Source of the DNA: Symbiobacteriaceae bacterium
GTDB taxonomy: Bacteria > Bacillota > JAAYKD01 > WRDA01
NCBI GenBank assembly: GCA_009779515.1
Contig: WREE01000063.1
Location: 1-10,300 of the forward strand
Reading direction: 5' to 3'
DNA length: 10,300 nt
The position numbers and the translations under genes are program-made. Shown here in pieces: positions 6,885 to 10,300 of the stretch (position 1 is its first letter; each line of letters opens with the position of its first letter). The notes beneath the pieces were generated by a model. It saw only the letters and a program-made list of their open reading frames with translations. It was not told the DNA's origin and searched no databases.

Positions 6885-7713
6885 ACCGGCTTTGAGTCTG
6901 TCAAACCTCAGCGTGCGGTACGGTCGGGGATGCACTTTTTGTGAAGCCAGTGATAATGAGCTGCAAGGTAACCGCTGCCCCCATTGCGGCAGCATCTGGG
7001 CGGTACGCAATGTCTCCTTGCAGGTCTACCCTGGAGAAATTCTCGGGGTTGTAGGAGAGTCGGGTTCAGGTAAGTCGACACTGGTGCAAGCGCTCTATAT
7101 GGATGTCGAACCGGTCAGTGGTGACTATAGGCTTAATTGTTATCAGGACGGGGCAGCTAACGTATTCAAGGTCTCGTTGCCACAGCGTAAGATGGTTCGC
7201 CATCTCATGCTGGGCATGGTCTATCAAAACCCACATATGGGGCTGCGCATGGGTTTTTCTGTCGGTGCCAACGTCGCCGAAAAGCTGATCGCAGCCGGAA
7301 GCCGTAATGTACAAGAAATGACCCGGCGAACAGCTGAGCTTCTGGCTCACATGGAAGTGCCTCTTGACCGGGTTAAAGAGCCGCCCAAGCATTTTTCGGG
7401 AGGCATGCAACAGCGTGTTCAGATTGCCAAAGCGGTAGCCAATAATCCCCCAATGCTATTTTTAGATGAAATTACAACTGGGTTAGACCTTTCGGTCCAA
7501 GCCCGCGTCCTCGATCTGGTTCGTAGGATTCAACAGGAACTGGGGATTACCATGCTGATTGTCAGCCATGATCTGGCAGTCATCCGCATGCTAGCCAGCC
7601 GTACTCTGGTTATGCTGGGGGGCAGAGTCATTGAAAGCGGCCTTACCGATCAGATTCTGGAGGATCCCCAACACCCGTTTACCCAGATTCTGGTTCACTC
7701 ATTATTATCTTAA
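6868..7713 (+). CDS. phnK: C-P lyase ABC-type subunit PhnK, with a four-cysteine insertion
   Basis: PhnK is an ABC-ATPase-like protein that docks on the C-P lyase core through PhnJ and is not part of a transporter. Motifs in order are Walker A GESGSGKST (residues 63-71), Q-loop YQNP with Q120, signature FSGGMQQR (176-183), Walker B MLFLDE (196-201), D-loop TGLD (204-207) and switch H234 in SHD. VQIAKAV, LSVQARVLDL and ESGLTDQILEDP-HPFTQ-LV are typical PhnK segments. The protein is about 30 residues longer than E. coli PhnK. The main addition is a segment before the Walker A with C22-x2-C25-x11-C37-x2-C40, which looks like a small metal-binding knuckle. The Walker B is followed by isoleucine where proline is usual. 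Translation may start at 6868 or at the in-frame ATG at 6874, which is better spaced from the AAAAGG site (6858-6863). Confidence 0.94.
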   Translation: MKMENKPALSLSNLSVRYGRGCTFCEASDNELQGNRCPHCGSIWAVRNVSLQVYPGEILGVVGESGSGKSTLVQALYMDVEPVSGDYRLNCYQDGAANVFKVSLPQRKMVRHLMLGMVYQNPHMGLRMGFSVGANVAEKLIAAGSRNVQEMTRRTAELLAHMEVPLDRVKEPPKHFSGGMQQRVQIAKAVANNPPMLFLDEITTGLDLSVQARVLDLVRRIQQELGITMLIVSHDLAVIRMLASRTLVMLGGRVIESGLTDQILEDPQHPFTQILVHSLLS

Positions 7714-7734
7714 CAACTGTTATATGGAGGTAAT

Positions 7735-8934
7735 ATGCATCGCTGCATTTTTAACGGCACCGTCGTCACCGAAGACCGGCTACTGCCTTATCACGCGGTT
7801 ATTCTAAATGATGACCGCATCGAAGCCATCTTGCCCATGCTTGAGCTGGAAACCTTTGAAACAAACAATGGAGATATGGACTATTTCGATGCCCGAGGCA
7901 GTTATATCATGCCAGGAATCATCGATGTCCATTCCGATTATATCGAAAATGTGATCCAGCCACGCCCCCAAAGCTTAATGGACTTTGAAATGAGCCTACG
8001 GGAAGCGGAAAAGCAGCTCCTCGGTCATGGCATAACGACGATGTATCATTCATTGTCGCTTATGAACACATCAATGGCCCTTAAAGCAGCCGTCCGGCAA
8101 CCTCACAATGTGTCGAGGCTGGTGGAGTTGATCCGGGTTTTTCATGAGGGCCGGCACCTGGTGCGACACAGATTTCATGCCCGCTACGAGATCGATAACC
8201 TCGATGGTTATGAGCATCTGATCACCATGATCGAAGCTGGGGACGTCCATCTTCTCTCTCTGATGGACCATACTCCGGGGCAGGGGCAGTACCGCGACTT
8301 GACAAAATATGCCGAAAACTTCAAAGCTAATAGGGGCACCGATAGCGACGAAGAGTTTGAAAAATACCTTGAAATGCGCGTCAGCCAACCCCGCGCTACT
8401 CACGAAATGCTGGTTAACCTTACCAAACTTGCCAAAGCCAAAGGGATTGTCATCGCCTCCCACGATGATGACTCCCTAGATAAACTGCACTTGGTACACC
8501 GAGACCTCGAAGCTGACATCAGTGAGTTTCCCATAACAATGGAAGTGGCGGCTGAAGCGCAGCGTCTGGGGCTTAAGGTTGTCATGGGTGCGCCCAATGT
8601 CCTGATGGGTAAGAGCCATTCAGGTAACCTGTCCGCTTGTGACGCTCTGTTTGCCGGTTTGGTTGATGTCCTTTGTTCGGATTATTATCCCGCCGCTTTG
8701 TTGAACGCCGTCTTTAAACTGGTCAATGACAACCTTTTCGAACTGCCACAAGCAGTAAGGCTGGTTACACTTCACCCGGCGCAGGCTCTAGATATCGCTG
8801 CTGATTTTGGTAGCGTGGTGGTAGGCAAGAAAGCCGATTTGCTGGTGGTAAGCCAACTCAACCAACGTCCTCTGGTGCATAAGGTATTCATAGATGGCAA
8901 AGCGTCGGCACAATACCAATACCGTGTGGGGTAA
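7735..8934 (+). CDS. phnM: Alpha-D-ribose 1-methylphosphonate 5-triphosphate diphosphatase PhnM
   Basis: PhnM is a metal-dependent amidohydrolase-superfamily enzyme. It removes diphosphate from ribose 1-phosphonate 5-triphosphate and gives the 5-phosphate substrate of PhnJ. The N-terminal small domain is followed by MPGIIDVHSDYIE (residues 59-71), whose histidine and aspartate (H66, D68) belong to the metal site. Later come ASHDDDS (241-247) and CSDYYPAALL (314-323), with D316 as the likely catalytic aspartate. The 399 residues are slightly more than the E. coli length. The GGAGGT ribosome binding site (7726-7731) is strong and 3-4 bases from the ATG. The 21-base gap after phnK is the largest in the operon and contains no terminator. 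The next gene follows after 6 bases. Confidence 0.94.
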   Translation: MHRCIFNGTVVTEDRLLPYHAVILNDDRIEAILPMLELETFETNNGDMDYFDARGSYIMPGIIDVHSDYIENVIQPRPQSLMDFEMSLREAEKQLLGHGITTMYHSLSLMNTSMALKAAVRQPHNVSRLVELIRVFHEGRHLVRHRFHARYEIDNLDGYEHLITMIEAGDVHLLSLMDHTPGQGQYRDLTKYAENFKANRGTDSDEEFEKYLEMRVSQPRATHEMLVNLTKLAKAKGIVIASHDDDSLDKLHLVHRDLEADISEFPITMEVAAEAQRLGLKVVMGAPNVLMGKSHSGNLSACDALFAGLVDVLCSDYYPAALLNAVFKLVNDNLFELPQAVRLVTLHPAQALDIAADFGSVVVGKKADLLVVSQLNQRPLVHKVFIDGKASAQYQYRVG

Positions 8935-8940
8935 AATATA

Positions 8941-9765
8941 ATGGACTTTATCAAGAGTGAACTTGGCGAAAACCTCCTTGAACGGGTGATGGGATGGGCT
9001 GAGGAGGCGTTTACCTACGCGGCGTCTGCGCGGACTAGGCTGATGCTGTGTGATCTCCAAGACAAGTCGCCCGGCGATTTTGTGACTTCGGTGGATATCA
9101 GCATCGAAAAGACATTATGCGCTCATATCCTCGCAGCCTTTCCTGACCACAGCATTTGCGCCGAAGAAAGCCTTGGGGTAACCGGATTGAGTGACTACTG
9201 TTGGTATATAGACCCCATTGACGGGACCATGAACTATATCCGCACAGGCCAAAACTACTGTGTGGCGATAGCGCTCTATAGAGGGAACGAGCCGGTACTT
9301 GGTGTAGTTTGGGGCTATAACGGTAGTTATGCCGCCTGGCGCGGGGAAGTAGTACTATTTCCAGATGTAGTCGCAGTTTTGCCACAGGCGCAGGCCCTCA
9401 CTGAAGCTATAGTTTGCTACAGCGCTAAAAGCATAATGCGGTTGGCTGAGTTGGGGGGTGGACTGACACAGCTCCTCGTCAAAACAAAAAACCACCGCTA
9501 TGCAGGAGTTGCTGCTCTGGAGTTATGCAGTGTCGCATCCGGTAGCAGCGATATCTATTTTTCCACCTCCCTGAAACCGTGGGATTACGCCGCAGCCCGG
9601 GTTATTCTGGAGGCAAGGGGTTGCCGGTTTGTGCAGTTGGATCACCCGCTGCCCTTTGTGCTGGCTTGGCGTAGCGATCTGCTGTTGCGCCTGATACTCG
9701 ATGATCTACCCCCTAGCATCCGCACCCAGATTATTTGGCATATGGAGGCAAAAGCCAATGATTGA
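8941..9765 (+). CDS. Inositol-monophosphatase-family phosphatase in the phn operon
   Basis: This belongs to the Mg-dependent, lithium-sensitive phosphatase superfamily (IMPase, FBPase, PAP phosphatase). The signature residues are present: GDFVTSVD (45-52), the metal-binding glutamate in AEES (E75), WYIDPIDGTMNYI (88-100) with metal ligands D91 and D94, and KPWDYAAARVILEARG (212-227) with the third aspartate D215. At 274 residues the length is normal and the active site looks complete. The ribosome binding site is weak: GTGGGG at the phnM stop. The gene overlaps phnL by 8 bases, so it is clearly part of the operon. I infer a role on a sugar phosphate made by C-P lyase, such as ribose 1,5-bisphosphate or the cyclic phosphate, because phnN and phnP are not seen. 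The true substrate cannot be read from sequence; an ordinary inositol phosphatase or PAP phosphatase remains possible. Confidence 0.85.
   Translation: MDFIKSELGENLLERVMGWAEEAFTYAASARTRLMLCDLQDKSPGDFVTSVDISIEKTLCAHILAAFPDHSICAEESLGVTGLSDYCWYIDPIDGTMNYIRTGQNYCVAIALYRGNEPVLGVVWGYNGSYAAWRGEVVLFPDVVAVLPQAQALTEAIVCYSAKSIMRLAELGGGLTQLLVKTKNHRYAGVAALELCSVASGSSDIYFSTSLKPWDYAAARVILEARGCRFVQLDHPLPFVLAWRSDLLLRLILDDLPPSIRTQIIWHMEAKAND
9744..9748 (+). promoter_or_regulatory. Ribosome binding site of phnL inside the end of the IMPase-like gene
   Basis: GGAGG (9744-9748) lies 9 bases before the ATG at 9758. It supports the start of phnL, whose frame runs to the window edge without a stop codon. Confidence 0.65.
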
Positions 9766-10300
9766 ATTGGATCGTTTGTCCAAAGAATTCACTATGCATA
9801 TACGTAACAGCCTCATACTCAACAGTTTTCAAGGTGTTTCATTCACTGCGGAAGCTGGCAGTCTTCTGGCTATCACCGGACCCAGCGGTATTGGAAAATC
9901 ATCCCTGCTTAAATGCATTTACCGCACTTATTTACCCAGCTCGGGAGCGGTTTACTATCAATGTGCCGATAGTGCCCTTATTAACTTGGCGCAAGCCGAT
10001 GAACAGGAGATCATCCGTCTACGCGCCAAAGAGATTGGCTATGTCTCCCAGTTTTTTCATGTATTACCCCGAATATCAGCCTTGCAAATCCTGGTAGAGC
10101 CTTTACTACAACAAGGGTGGGAGCTTGCAGCAGCTGAAGAGAGAGCTTCTGAGCTTCTGGCGTATGTTGGTCTGGAACGTGAGTTGTGGCAAATATACCC
10201 TTCAACCTTCAGTGGCGGTGAAAAACAGCGCTTGAACATCCTCCACGCCATCATCACCGAGCCTCGCCTCCTCTTGCTGGATGAGCCTACCGCCTCCCTG
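9758..10300 (+). CDS. phnL: C-P lyase ABC-type subunit PhnL (C-terminus cut by window edge)
   Basis: PhnL is an ABC-ATPase-like protein needed with PhnG, PhnH and PhnI for making the ribosyl phosphonate intermediate. It can stack on PhnK in the C-P lyase complex. The frame from the ATG at 9758 is open for 181 codons to the window end. It shows Walker A GPSGIGKSS (residues 41-49), Q-loop GYVSQFFHVLPRISAL (94-109), signature PSTFSGGEKQR (148-158), Walker B LLLLDEP (171-177) and D-loop TASL (178-181). VSQF-x-V-PRISAL and LW-x3-PSTFSGGE are specific to PhnL rather than to transporter ATPases. About 45-50 residues with the switch histidine should lie beyond the edge. It overlaps the IMPase-like gene by 8 bases. 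Its position after phnM and the phosphatase gene differs from E. coli, where phnL follows phnK. Confidence 0.95.
   Translation, partial: MIELDRLSKEFTMHIRNSLILNSFQGVSFTAEAGSLLAITGPSGIGKSSLLKCIYRTYLPSSGAVYYQCADSALINLAQADEQEIIRLRAKEIGYVSQFFHVLPRISALQILVEPLLQQGWELAAAEERASELLAYVGLERELWQIYPSTFSGGEKQRLNILHAIITEPRLLLLDEPTASL

Noticed and set aside
6868..7713. PhnK and PhnL as dipeptide-type or lipoprotein-export ABC transporter ATPases
   Set aside because: Both resemble those families in part, but segments specific to PhnK and PhnL and their place in the phn operon settle the call.
9762..10097. Open frame of 111 codons on the + strand
   Set aside because: It is out of frame with phnL, whose translation over the same bases carries all the ABC motifs.

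Overview
The window holds most of a carbon-phosphorus (C-P) lyase operon. This pathway lets bacteria use phosphonates, including simple alkyl phosphonates, as a phosphorus source. Eleven recognisable phn genes plus one phosphatase-family gene lie on the + strand, packed end to end from about position 355 to the right edge. Most junctions overlap or nearly touch, and the largest gap is 21 bases, so they look like one transcription unit. The gene order is phnD, phnC, phnE1, phnE2, phnG, phnH, phnI, phnJ, phnK, phnM, an inositol-monophosphatase-like gene, and phnL, which runs off the right edge.

Region by region: positions 1-191 (- strand) are the N-terminus of an IS200/IS605-type TnpB/OrfB protein cut by the left edge. 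It has its own promoter and ribosome binding site, and a strong inverted repeat overlaps that promoter. Positions 239-354 separate this mobile element from the operon and contain no promoter or Pho box that I can defend. Positions 355-3843 encode an ABC importer: lipoprotein PhnD, ATPase PhnC and two permeases. Positions 3847-6884 encode the C-P lyase core subunits PhnG, PhnH, PhnI and PhnJ, and PhnJ carries the catalytic cysteines. Positions 6868-8934 encode PhnK, the ATPase-like partner of the core, and PhnM, the diphosphatase acting just before PhnJ. Positions 8941-10300 encode the IMPase-like protein and most of PhnL.

The genes work together as follows. PhnDCEE imports the phosphonate. 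PhnI, with PhnG, PhnH and PhnL, couples it to the ribose of a purine nucleotide. PhnM removes diphosphate. PhnJ breaks the C-P bond by radical chemistry, leaving 5-phosphoribosyl 1,2-cyclic phosphate. The usual genes for the next steps (phnP, phnN) and the usual regulator (phnF) are not seen. The IMPase-like gene sits where a sugar-phosphate phosphatase could take over part of that work, and this is the most interesting lead here. Other oddities are a four-cysteine insertion in PhnK and a long charged insertion in PhnI.

Organism: PhnD has a lipoprotein signal, ribosome binding sites are strong and GGAGG-like, base composition is mid-range by eye, and an IS200/IS605 element is adjacent. This would fit a Gram-positive-type bacterium such as an anaerobic Firmicute, or a member of the Chloroflexota. 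The assignment is an inference with low confidence. The core is a known system; I see no wholly new system in this window.
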